From the NCBI GenBank assembly GCA_910585855.1, contig CAJUGZ010000022.1, positions 1 to 26,175 on the forward strand: DNA of 26,175 nucleotides. Direction: 5' to 3'. Both the position numbers and the translations under genes were made by a program. The notes under the pieces were generated by a model. The model did no database searches. It was not told where the DNA came from and saw nothing but the letters and a program-made list of their open reading frames with translations. How positions within the stretch are numbered: the stretch's first letter is position 1; each line of letters begins with the position of its first letter. Shown here in pieces: positions 7,396 to 15,552 of the stretch. Source of the stretch: an uncultured Lachnospiraceae bacterium. GTDB lineage: Bacteria > Bacillota_A > Clostridia > Lachnospirales > Lachnospiraceae.

Positions 7396-7512
7396 GAGGA
7401 CGCCGAAAGCCAAAAGGAGTTCTATTCCGAGTCCGCTTGCGCTTAGCATTTCCTCGTAACGGACACTAAGACGCTAAAACACAGCGTCTTAGTTCCGATG
7501 GAAAATGATGAC
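7395..7512 (+). repeat. Structured repeat family 2, copy E1 (right arm missing)
   Basis: It starts GGAGGACGCCGAAA directly at the LCP stop codon and continues with a core nearly identical to copy E2 read on the minus strand (TCTATTCCGAG, then CGCTTGCGCTTAGC and CATTTCCTCGTA). The core contains a perfect 11-bp hairpin: ACTAAGACGCT (7465-7475), loop AAAACAC, AGCGTCTTAGT (7483-7493). Similarity to E2 ends at about GATGAC (7512). The right arm that should pair with 7404-7425 is absent, and the NUDIX ribosome binding site follows instead. Confidence 0.8.
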
Positions 7513-7541
7513 TTTATGAAGCTGAAAGGATGCATTATTAT

Positions 7542-8162
7542 ATGGAGAAAAACGAAAAATGGTTACAATGGGCGGTTGAACTTCAAAGTTTAGCACAGGC
7601 AGGCTTATTTTATTGTAAAGATAAATATGAACTTGAAAGATATGAACGTATTAGAGAAATATCAGCAGAAATAATCAGTTATCAGTCAGAGATACCACTT
7701 GAAAAGGTAAAAGATTTATTCTGTAATGATGTGGGATACCAAACACCTAAAATAGATACACGGGCAGCTATATTTAAAGAGGGAAAAATATTGCTTGTAC
7801 ATGAGGCAAATGGTACATGGGCATTGCCGGGCGGTTGGGTAGATGTGAATGTTTCTCTTGAGGAAAATACGATAAAGGAAGTTAAAGAAGAAGCGGGACT
7901 TGATATTAGAGTTAAACGGATAATCGCAGTTCAAGACAGAGAAAAGCACAATCTGCCCATTTATGCCTATAAGGTATGTAAAATATTTATGCAATGTGAA
8001 GCGATAGGTGGCGAGTTTATTTCCAATACTGAAACTATAGGTTATGATTATTTTAATATCGATGAATTACCTTGTCTTGCAGAAGAAAAAAATAACAGAG
8101 AACAAATAGAAATGTGTTTTAAGGCAATGAACGCAGAAACGTGGGAAGCTTTATACGATTAA
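7542..8162 (+). CDS. NUDIX hydrolase with N-terminal Nudix_hydro_N-type domain
   Basis: About 206 residues. The N-terminal helical domain (EKWLQWAVELQSLAQAGLFY...) is the one found on ADP-ribose pyrophosphatase-like NUDIX proteins of Firmicutes. The NUDIX box is GGWVDVNVSLEEN then TIKEVKEEAGL: the metal-binding EVKEEAG core is intact, while the first Glu of GX5E is Val and the usual Arg is Lys. It hydrolyses a nucleoside diphosphate linked to another moiety; the substrate is unknown. The start is either ATG 7542 (AAAGG 12 bases upstream) or ATG 7530 (AAAGG immediately adjacent); I prefer 7542 because homologues begin like MEKNEKWLQW. The gene is framed by inverted family 2 repeats and converges on the V-ATPase operon. 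Confidence 0.88.
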   Translation: MEKNEKWLQWAVELQSLAQAGLFYCKDKYELERYERIREISAEIISYQSEIPLEKVKDLFCNDVGYQTPKIDTRAAIFKEGKILLVHEANGTWALPGGWVDVNVSLEENTIKEVKEEAGLDIRVKRIIAVQDREKHNLPIYAYKVCKIFMQCEAIGGEFISNTETIGYDYFNIDELPCLAEEKNNREQIEMCFKAMNAETWEALYD

Positions 8163-8202
8163 CTAAACATTTATTACTAAGATTTTCCGATTAGGAAGCG
8201 TA

Positions 8203-8343
8203 GCTGAAATCGAAAGGAAGGTCTATGCAGGGTCATCATTTCCCGTCGGCACTTAGGCACGGTATTTTCGTGCCTTATGTGTCCGCTACGAGGAAATGCT
8301 AAGCGCAAGCGGGCTCGGAATAGACCTTCCTTTCGATTTCAGC
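8203..8343 (-). repeat. Structured repeat family 2, copy E2 (complete)
   Basis: A 141-base element with a perfect 24-base inverted repeat at its ends (8203-8226 against 8320-8343, beginning GCTGAAATCGAAAGG). Read on the minus strand it is preceded by GGGGAGGAC. Inside is a hairpin: AGGCACG (8255-8261), a seven-base loop, CGTGCCT (8269-8275). The loop read on the minus strand is AAAATAC, nearly the AAAACAC of copy E1, although the stem sequences differ. It fills the gap between the convergent NUDIX gene and V-ATPase operon and may also end transcription there. Confidence 0.85.
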
Positions 8344-8365
8344 GTCCTCCCCAGAAAAAATAAAT

Positions 8366-8983
8366 TTATTTTTTTAGCTTTTGTTTGATTACTTTTAATC
8401 GGGTAAATTCTTCCCGTTCTTTTTCTTCTAGAGCGTTAGTAATTGTGTCTACCAGTTCTGTATAGGTAGGGATTGTAATATTTTTAAGGGCATTTGCCCG
8501 TTTTTGAGTTTTTTTTATGTTGGCTGCCAGACGATAAGCTGAATTTTCTACCATAGAAAGCCGAATAGTAAGTTCTTTTACTTTGTCGAAGCATCGTTTT
8601 GCCTCATCTAAGGATTCGGTTGTATTATAAAAGGCATAGGAAGGAACTTCTGCTTGTGCCTGATATTCTACAAGAGGAATTTCTGTACCCATAATGCTCC
8701 GGGTTTTGATTCGAATGGAATCTTCCAGAGGAATTGTATCAGCAATTTCTTGTACATAACTAATACCCAGTTCAATATTAGCTGTTTGAAGTGAAATATA
8801 GGCTGTTGTAAAAATTTGATCGATTTCGGACTGAATTCCTTTTGCCTCTTCAATCAAATTCATCAGTTCCTGAATCAAAATATTTCGTTTTTTATCCATT
8901 AATTCATATCCCTGTTTTGCAAGTGCCAATGAATTTTTTGCTGAAATAAGATTTCCTTTTGTAGGAAAAGTATTTGGATTCAT
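8366..8983 (-). CDS. ntpD: V/A-type ATPase subunit D (central stalk)
   Basis: A 205-residue coiled-coil protein of the V-type ATPase D family (MNPNTFPTKGNLISAKNSLALAKQGYELMDKKRNIL is the family N-terminus, here starting at ATG 8983). It has long N- and C-terminal helices that form the rotor shaft inside the A3B3 head. It couples ATP turnover in A/B to rotation of the K ring through subunits F and C. It is the last gene of the nine-gene operon, 21 bases after subunit B, with a GGGGGG-rich ribosome binding site. Length is normal. The 3' side runs into repeat E2. Confidence 0.96.
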   Translation of the reverse strand: MNPNTFPTKGNLISAKNSLALAKQGYELMDKKRNILIQELMNLIEEAKGIQSEIDQIFTTAYISLQTANIELGISYVQEIADTIPLEDSIRIKTRSIMGTEIPLVEYQAQAEVPSYAFYNTTESLDEAKRCFDKVKELTIRLSMVENSAYRLAANIKKTQKRANALKNITIPTYTELVDTITNALEEKEREEFTRLKVIKQKLKK

Positions 8984-9004
8984 TTTTTCCCCCCTTTCTG
9001 TCCA

Positions 9005-10375
9005 TTAATAATATTGCTCTAGGATCTTTGTGTTAATGCGGTCTAGTTCTTCTTTAGGCAGCATACGAAGCAGTTTCCATCCAAGTTCTAAAGTGTCTAA
9101 AATGGTTCGGTTTTCATCGTTTCCCTGTCCGACAAATTCTGTTTCAAAGGCTTTTCCAAAAGCCAAATATTTTTTATCTATTTCGGAAAGTTCATCTTCT
9201 CCGATGACAGAAGCCAGATTTCTGGCTTCTCCTACTCGTGCGTAACTGGAAAATAATTGATTTGCTACATCCTGATGATCGGCTCGGGTGTAGCCTTCTC
9301 CGATTCCGTCTTTCATCAGTCGGGAAAGGGAAGGAAGCACGTTGATAGGAGGATAGATGCCCTGTCCGTGTAGTGTTCGATCTAATACAATCTGTCCTTC
9401 GGTAATATATCCGGTTAAATCGGGAATTGGATGTGTGATATCATCATTTGGCATAGTTAAAATTGGAATCTGTGTTACTGAGCCGTTTTTTCCTTTTACA
9501 ATTCCAGCACGTTCATAAATGGTAGCAAATTCGCTGTAGAGATAACCCGGATATCCCTTTCTGGAAGGAATTTCTCCTTTGCTGGAGGATACTTCCCGCA
9601 TGGCTTCTGCAAAAGAAGTCATATCGGTTAAAATAACCAAAATATGCATTTCTTTTTCAAAAGCAAGGTATTCTGCAGCCGTCAGTGCAACTTTAGGGGT
9701 GATAAGTCGTTCTACTACTGGATCGTTTGCCAGATTTAAAAACATTACAACATGGGAAGAAACCCCGGCTTCTTCAAAGGTTTTGCGGAAAAATTCGGCA
9801 ACATCGTGTTTTAGACCCATTGCAGCAAAGACAATGGCAAATTTTTCTTTGGAATCTTCTCCTAGAGAAGCCTGTTTTACAATCTGTGCGGCAAGCTGAT
9901 CGTGCGGCAGACCATTTCCAGAGAAAATCGGAAGTTTTTGCCCACGAATTAATGTGGTCAGACAGTCGATAGCAGAGATACCGGTGCGGATATAGTTGCG
10001 GGGATACTCTCTGGTTACAGGATTCAGCGGTTTTCCGTTGATATCGACCCGTTTTTCTGCTTTAATATCTCCTAATTCATCGATCGGCTGTCCAATTCCG
10101 TTAAAGGTACGTCCTAAGATATCAGTAGATAGGGCAAGTTCTAGCGGATGTCCTGTTAGCTTGGTATGCGTATTTTTTAAAGACATATTTTCTGTCCCTT
10201 CAAATACTTGAATAACGGCTTTATCCTCGTAGACTTCCACGATCCGACCCAATTTTTTTTCTTTTCCTTCTACTGTAATCTGTACAATTTCATCATAAGA
10301 GGCATTTTGAACACCTTCTAGGGCAATAAAAGACCCATGAATGGAACAAAGTCCCAAATATTCGATTGATACCAT
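9005..10375 (-). CDS. ntpB: V/A-type ATPase subunit B (non-catalytic/regulatory)
   Basis: 456 residues. It has the beta-barrel, nucleotide-binding-like and helical domains of B subunits. In place of a P-loop it carries FSGNGLPHDQLA, the usual degenerate site of B subunits, and PILTMPNDDITHPIPDLTGYITEGQI, which is strongly conserved. It alternates with subunit A in the A3B3 head and lends residues to the catalytic interface. The ATG at 10375 has an AAGGAGGG site, 12 bases after the stop of A. Complete and typical. Confidence 0.97.
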   Translation of the reverse strand: MVSIEYLGLCSIHGSFIALEGVQNASYDEIVQITVEGKEKKLGRIVEVYEDKAVIQVFEGTENMSLKNTHTKLTGHPLELALSTDILGRTFNGIGQPIDELGDIKAEKRVDINGKPLNPVTREYPRNYIRTGISAIDCLTTLIRGQKLPIFSGNGLPHDQLAAQIVKQASLGEDSKEKFAIVFAAMGLKHDVAEFFRKTFEEAGVSSHVVMFLNLANDPVVERLITPKVALTAAEYLAFEKEMHILVILTDMTSFAEAMREVSSSKGEIPSRKGYPGYLYSEFATIYERAGIVKGKNGSVTQIPILTMPNDDITHPIPDLTGYITEGQIVLDRTLHGQGIYPPINVLPSLSRLMKDGIGEGYTRADHQDVANQLFSSYARVGEARNLASVIGEDELSEIDKKYLAFGKAFETEFVGQGNDENRTILDTLELGWKLLRMLPKEELDRINTKILEQYY

Positions 10376-10387
10376 CTTGCCCTCCTT

Positions 10388-12154
10388 CTATGCATTTTTT
10401 GCAATGACTTCTTGATAAAATGTGTCGATTTCTGTTTTATATTCTTCAAATTTATCGAGTTCGTGATTGGCAACATCATATTTTATGGCAATAATGCGTT
10501 CAAAAATATTGCTTTGCTTTAAAACAGACATCGGCATACCCATTGTTATCAATGCTCTGGATTTATTATAGAGATACAAAATTGTCTGCATCATATCTAA
10601 CTGTTTTTCTAGCGGAACACAGGTATCCTCTGGATGAAAGGCATTTTGCTGCAAAAATCCAAGACGAATCACACGTGCGATTTCTAAAATCAGCTTTTGA
10701 TCGTCAGGAAGCACATCACTTCCAATCAGTTTTACAATTTCCATTAAACTGCTTTCCTGATTTAGTAAAGTGATAAGCTGGTTGCGGCAGAATACAAAAT
10801 CCGTGCCGACATGATCGGAGTACCATGGTGCAAGATCGGTCAGATATTCACTGTAGCTGGTCAGCCAATGGATAGCCGGAAAATGTCTGGCATAGGCAAG
10901 GGATTTGTCCAGTCCCCAGAAACAGCGGACAAAGCGTTTGGTGTTTTGTGTCACCGGTTCGGAGAAATCCCCGCCCTGCGGAGAAACCGCTCCGATAATG
11001 GAAACCGATCCTTCTGTTCCATTTAGATTTCGCATCAGACCTGCCCGTTCATAAAATGCAGAAAGACGGGAGGAGAGATAGGCAGGAAATCCTTCTTCTG
11101 CCGGCATTTCTTCTAGTCGTCCCGAAAGTTCACGAAGTGCCTCTGCCCAGCGGGAAGTAGAATCTGCCATAATTGCCACATCATATCCCATATCCCGGTA
11201 GTATTCAGCTAAAGTAACTCCGGTATAAATACTGGCTTCACGGGCAGCAACCGGCATATTGGAAGTATTGGCAATTAAAACGGTTCGATCCATCAGAGGG
11301 TTTCCTGATTTTGGATCAATTAATTTAGAAAAGTCTTCTAATACCTGTGTCATTTCGTTTCCACGTTCACCGCAGCCGATATAGATAATAATATCTGCAT
11401 CGGACCATTTAGCAATTTGATGCTGCGTCATTGTCTTTCCTGTGCCAAAGCCGCCGGGAATAGCGGCTGTACCGCCTTTGGCGATTGGAAACAGAGTGTC
11501 TAGTATTCTTTGTCCTGTGATAAGCGGACGAGAAGGTGCATAGCGTTTATGCACAGGTCTGGGTACACGGATAGGCCATTGCTGCGTCATAGTGATAGGG
11601 ATTTCCTCTCCGCTTTTGGTCAGCAACACAAGAAGTGTATCCGCAATGGTATAGCGTCCGTCCGAAACAACGGAAAGTACAACTCCTTCTAAATCAGGAG
11701 GCAGCATAACCTTATGAATGATAGCAGAGGTTTCTGAAACTTCAGCAATAATTGATCCGCCATACAGTGTCTGCCCTTTTTCTGCTACGATATGAGTTTC
11801 CCATAATTTATCGGTATCTAGTGCATTGACACTGATACCACGGCTGATATAGACACCGGAATTTTTTGCAATCGCTTCCAAAGGACGTTCAATTCCGTCA
11901 AAAATATTTGTCAGAATACCGGGAGCTAGTGTAACAGAAATAGCACTTCCCGTTGCCATAACCTCTTCTCCGGGCTTTAAACCAGAAGTTTCTTCAAATA
12001 CCTGAATGGTGGTAAGATCGGAAGTCAGAGCAATTACTTCACCAACCAGTTTTTCTGATCCGACGTAGACCATTTCAGACATTTTAAATCCGGTATTTCC
12101 TTTTAGATAGATGACCGGACCGTTGATACCGAAAATTTTACCTGTTTTTGTCAT
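10388..12154 (-). CDS. ntpA: V/A-type ATPase catalytic subunit A
   Basis: 588 residues, the normal size for A subunits with the extra non-homologous insert. The Walker A motif GGFGTGKT is at residues 234-241, the catalytic Glu is in GCGERGNEM (about 263), and the conserved WAEALRELSGRLEEMPAEEG and SPQGGDFSEPVTQ stretches are present. It binds and hydrolyses (or makes) ATP in the A3B3 head. It is followed by B after 12 bases. The GGAGGAG ribosome binding site before ATG 12154 is itself part of a small GGAG-TTA-CTCC palindrome that could modulate initiation (observation only). Confidence 0.97.
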   Translation of the reverse strand: MTKTGKIFGINGPVIYLKGNTGFKMSEMVYVGSEKLVGEVIALTSDLTTIQVFEETSGLKPGEEVMATGSAISVTLAPGILTNIFDGIERPLEAIAKNSGVYISRGISVNALDTDKLWETHIVAEKGQTLYGGSIIAEVSETSAIIHKVMLPPDLEGVVLSVVSDGRYTIADTLLVLLTKSGEEIPITMTQQWPIRVPRPVHKRYAPSRPLITGQRILDTLFPIAKGGTAAIPGGFGTGKTMTQHQIAKWSDADIIIYIGCGERGNEMTQVLEDFSKLIDPKSGNPLMDRTVLIANTSNMPVAAREASIYTGVTLAEYYRDMGYDVAIMADSTSRWAEALRELSGRLEEMPAEEGFPAYLSSRLSAFYERAGLMRNLNGTEGSVSIIGAVSPQGGDFSEPVTQNTKRFVRCFWGLDKSLAYARHFPAIHWLTSYSEYLTDLAPWYSDHVGTDFVFCRNQLITLLNQESSLMEIVKLIGSDVLPDDQKLILEIARVIRLGFLQQNAFHPEDTCVPLEKQLDMMQTILYLYNKSRALITMGMPMSVLKQSNIFERIIAIKYDVANHELDKFEEYKTEIDTFYQEVIAKNA

Positions 12155-12174
12155 TTGGAGTAACTCCTCCCCAA

Positions 12175-12750
12175 TTATTTATTGATAAATGTAAAAGCAT
12201 CTTTTAATTCATAAAATTTTGTTTCGAAAGAGTGGTCAATCAATAGATTTCTGGACGGAATAATGGCTCTTATTCCGCCCATAAAGCTATATTGGCTTAT
12301 GGTTAGCTGGGTATGGGTAGCATCTTCTAAATCGTGCAGTTTGTCAGAATCAATGGGATCAATATAAAGAATCATTTCTTCTGATTTAGCAAAGTGCTTT
12401 GCTTCTAAAATCTGCCGAATTAAAAGCTTTTGATAATCTGGTGTAGTCATATATTGATCGAGTAATTCTTTTACTTCTGAAAAAAGTGTTTCTTCTAAAT
12501 CCTCTTGTAATTGAGAGAATTCTTTTTTTATCTGAATCTGTTCTTTTGAAAATGCTTTGTTTTTTTCATGTTCTAGACTGGCAATACCAAGTGTAATCTG
12601 CAGTTCTGCTTTTTGAATGGCATCTTGTTTATGCCGTTCAAAGATTTCAGTTAGTGCATTTTGGTAGTCAGTGAGCATAGCAGTACTTTTTTTATTTGCA
12701 CTTTCTATAGAGATAGCCAGAAAATATTTTAATTTTTCCTCTGTTGTCAT
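12175..12750 (-). CDS. ntpE: V/A-type ATPase subunit E (peripheral stalk)
   Basis: A 191-residue protein with a long charged N-terminal helix (about residues 20-110) and a compact C-terminal domain ending near GGIRAIIPSRNLLIDHSFETKF, matching E subunits. It pairs with the small H-like coiled-coil subunit (16595-16906) to form the peripheral stalks that hold the head against subunit I. The ribosome binding site AGGAGG is seven bases before ATG 12750. It lies 20 bases upstream of A in the operon. Confidence 0.92.
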   Translation of the reverse strand: MTTEEKLKYFLAISIESANKKSTAMLTDYQNALTEIFERHKQDAIQKAELQITLGIASLEHEKNKAFSKEQIQIKKEFSQLQEDLEETLFSEVKELLDQYMTTPDYQKLLIRQILEAKHFAKSEEMILYIDPIDSDKLHDLEDATHTQLTISQYSFMGGIRAIIPSRNLLIDHSFETKFYELKDAFTFINK

Positions 12751-12763
12751 GCCGATTCCTCCT

Positions 12764-13072
12764 TTATAGTTTTAATCCAATCGCTTCACTTACATAAGAA
12801 GTAATAAAATCGGGCTTTCGTCCTGTTCCATGCCGATCTGGTATTTCAATTACAAGAGGAAGCTGGTAGGTAAGTTTGATGGCATTGATTAAATCAGGGT
12901 AATCTCTGCTGAATTTTTCGGTAAGAAGTACAATCCCGATTTCTGTTTGATGCATCACATCTTCTAAAATTGTCCGCAGTTCTTCTCTGTCATGTACAAC
13001 AACTCCTTCTACTCCGGCAAGACGCATACCAGTAAGAGTATCAATATTATCGCTGATCAAATACATTTTCAT
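12764..13072 (-). CDS. ntpG: V/A-type ATPase subunit F (central stalk; NtpG in Enterococcus naming)
   Basis: A 102-residue CheY-like small subunit beginning MKMYLISDNIDTLTGMRLAG, the characteristic start of A/V-ATPase F subunits, with IGIVLLTEKF in mid-protein and LPLVIEIPDRHG near the C-terminus. It joins subunit D in the central stalk and modulates activity. The naming is confusing: archaeal F equals NtpG of E. hirae. It lies between K and E in the operon with an AGGA site eight bases before its ATG. Confidence 0.93.
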   Translation of the reverse strand: MKMYLISDNIDTLTGMRLAGVEGVVVHDREELRTILEDVMHQTEIGIVLLTEKFSRDYPDLINAIKLTYQLPLVIEIPDRHGTGRKPDFITSYVSEAIGLKL

Positions 13073-13111
13073 TTTTTGATTCCTTTCTCAAGGCAAAGAC
13101 CAAAAATACAA

Positions 13112-13540
13112 TTAGGAAAGCTGGCCAAGAATCATAAAAGAAACAATCAGCCCATAAAGACAGACACCTTCTGCCATAGCAACGAAAATCAGGGATTTAC
13201 CCAAAATAGAGGAATCCTCACTGATTGCTCCTAAGGCGGCACTGGCAGCACTTGCAACAGCGATACCGCCTCCGATACAAGACATTCCAGTAACTAGGGC
13301 AGCGGCAATATAGCCAAGACCATTGGCACTTGAAGAGGCTGCCTCACCGGCTGCATGAGCATTGCCGGAATAAAAAAGAATATTTGCAATTAAAAAAGTG
13401 CCAAAGAAAGCAAGACAGTTAATGCCAAGTGTTGCCTTATATCTGCCTTTGGTTCTTTCTCCTAATAAAAATGCACCAAAAGGAAGGATAATACTTAATA
13501 AAAGAATAACAATCAGTGTAATTTTAATTGGTAATATCAT
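13112..13540 (-). CDS. ntpK: V/A-type ATPase membrane rotor subunit K (proteolipid)
   Basis: 142 residues with four predicted membrane helices (about 4-27, 38-58, 75-105 and 115-140). Only the second hairpin looks like a working c-subunit: the Gly/Ala-rich GMSCIGGGIAVASAASAALGAI helix and the last helix with the ion-binding Glu124 in AMAEGVCLYGL. The first hairpin has no membrane carboxylate, so each subunit gives one ion site per four helices, as in other two-hairpin K subunits. It forms the rotor ring that moves H+ or Na+ past subunit I; I cannot assign the ion. AAGGAGG lies before ATG 13540. Confidence 0.93.
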   Translation of the reverse strand: MILPIKITLIVILLLSIILPFGAFLLGERTKGRYKATLGINCLAFFGTFLIANILFYSGNAHAAGEAASSSANGLGYIAAALVTGMSCIGGGIAVASAASAALGAISEDSSILGKSLIFVAMAEGVCLYGLIVSFMILGQLS

Positions 13541-13600
13541 AGTAAATGACCTCCTTAAAAATTATAATATAAATAATATAGATAGAAACGCCAAAACGAA

Positions 13601-15532
13601 TTATTCCTTTGCCTTAGATTTTCGATAAGGAATAAATTCCCGTCCTGATCCTTTATAAAATCGGCTGAAAAATTCATAGTATTCCAGACGAAGCACTTGA
13701 ATTCCGACAATCAGTCCTTCCATTCCCATAACAAATAAGTTTCCAAGTATTACAACGATCCAGTTAGGACTTCCTGATTCTGCTCCGGCAAGCATAAGAA
13801 CAACTTCCATCATAGCAGCATGACTGACAGCAAACGCACCGATTCGTACAAAAGAAAGTGTATTAGAAAAATAACTTAACAGTACTTCAAATAACTCAAA
13901 AAAGGCCTGTATAAAAAACATTCCTTTGCTTTCAGGAAGAATATTTGTCTTTTTTTCAATCAAAGCAGTCAGTGGCTCTTTAAAAGCCATAGCAAGCAAA
14001 GGAAGTGCAAAGAGAACTACCAGTACCAATGCTGCAGGTGCGGCATGACCACTCATTAACAAAAAGAGAGTGACCGTAAGAGATCCATAAAAGATAAGTC
14101 CTGCAATTCCATTTGTGCCAAAAAAAGTATTTTCCATATCATGGGACTTGAACCCATTGATAATCTGAAAGATCATAGTAAGCATAATCAGGAACATACC
14201 AAGGGCAACAGAATAGACAAATACTGTATTTAAGTTGCCGATAAACGGAAGAGTTGTCATATGTTCAATCGGGTGCAGCCAAGCGGCATCAATTACTGTT
14301 TCAAATCCAAATACACTGCCAAACAAAAAACCAAAAATAGTGGAAAAGAAACCTGCCATAGAGATAATAGCTGCTAAATTAATTTTCTTAAATCGGTAGA
14401 GCAGTGCACCGCCTAAAAAAAGGCAGAGTCCTTGTCCCACATCTCCAAACATTACACCAAAGAGAAAGGAATAGGTCAATGCAACAAAAATAGTTGGATC
14501 GAATTCCTGATATGCCGGAAGTCCATACATACGAGTATACATTTCATAGGGCTGAAAAATCTTTGGATTTTTTAGTTTGGTTGGCGGCTGACTGGTAGCA
14601 CTGTTATGGTCATCCTCAATGATACAATAGAGGTTATGATCTTTTTCGATTTCCTTTGAGAAAATCAAAGATTCTTGTTCGGTCATCCAGCCGCATAGGA
14701 TATAAAAGGTTTCCTGTTTGGTTTTGGTGCAGGCTGCCAATTTTCGGATATCGAAATTTTCAGATAAAACTGTTAATTTATGCTGTGCAGCTTTGATATC
14801 CACGGCATTTTCTGCTAATTTTTTCTGATATAGTGCAATCACAGAATCTAACTGCGCCGTATAGTCAGAAATACTTTCTTCCAGATTACAGCAGGCTTCT
14901 TCTGCTGTGCCATGATACATATCTTTTAGATAAAAGCGTTCAAAATGAAGAGAAGAATAGATAGCGTCAATTTTGTCGGCTTCTTCTGCAGGAACAAAGT
15001 AAACTCCCCAAACATAGTTTTTATCGCTTTGTCCTTTACAGAATATGGTACATAAATCGTCACGGATATGTTTTTCAAAGGTTTCATAGTATTCCTGTGC
15101 GATTTTTCCAAAACGGAATTTTACATACTGAAAATGAAGAATATCCTCTATACTATGGGGAATAGAACGAAAATGTTCAATATCCGTCAACAGTGTCTGT
15201 GCGGAAGATAGTTTTTCTTCGATTTCTTCTTTGTCCTTTTGAATTTTATTTAATTCGGATTCCATTCGTTCGATAACGGCAACTGCCTCTTTTACTGTTA
15301 ATTTTTTCTCTTCACAAGGAATATCTTTTACTAAATCTGCCAAAGTATTGATTTTGGCAAGAGAATTCTTGTGAGGATTGGCTTCGATATAAGGGCTGAT
15401 ATTCTGTACAGTTTTTAATTCTGAAAAAGCATTTTCTAATTGAATATCATATTTAGATAAATACTCATCCACAACACGGTCGATATCGTCTTTTGGACCT
15501 GTTATCGTTAAGAATTTCATTTTTTCAATCAA
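13601..15532 (-). CDS. ntpI: V/A-type ATPase subunit I (membrane stator, a-subunit)
   Basis: About 643 residues. The N-terminal half is cytoplasmic with a coiled-coil (about 85-125). The C-terminal half has about seven membrane helices starting at PTIFVALTYSFLFGVMFGDVGQG. The essential Arg is in GIQVLRLEYYEFF about 28 residues from the end. It makes the half-channels through which ions reach the K ring and anchors the peripheral stalks. I choose the TTG at 15532 (giving MIEKMKFLTITGP), because GGAGG lies eight bases upstream; the ATG at 15520 is 20 bases from that site. Complete. Confidence 0.94.
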   Translation of the reverse strand: MIEKMKFLTITGPKDDIDRVVDEYLSKYDIQLENAFSELKTVQNISPYIEANPHKNSLAKINTLADLVKDIPCEEKKLTVKEAVAVIERMESELNKIQKDKEEIEEKLSSAQTLLTDIEHFRSIPHSIEDILHFQYVKFRFGKIAQEYYETFEKHIRDDLCTIFCKGQSDKNYVWGVYFVPAEEADKIDAIYSSLHFERFYLKDMYHGTAEEACCNLEESISDYTAQLDSVIALYQKKLAENAVDIKAAQHKLTVLSENFDIRKLAACTKTKQETFYILCGWMTEQESLIFSKEIEKDHNLYCIIEDDHNSATSQPPTKLKNPKIFQPYEMYTRMYGLPAYQEFDPTIFVALTYSFLFGVMFGDVGQGLCLFLGGALLYRFKKINLAAIISMAGFFSTIFGFLFGSVFGFETVIDAAWLHPIEHMTTLPFIGNLNTVFVYSVALGMFLIMLTMIFQIINGFKSHDMENTFFGTNGIAGLIFYGSLTVTLFLLMSGHAAPAALVLVVLFALPLLAMAFKEPLTALIEKKTNILPESKGMFFIQAFFELFEVLLSYFSNTLSFVRIGAFAVSHAAMMEVVLMLAGAESGSPNWIVVILGNLFVMGMEGLIVGIQVLRLEYYEFFSRFYKGSGREFIPYRKSKAKE

Positions 15533-15552
15533 AAGATACACCTCCAATCTTT

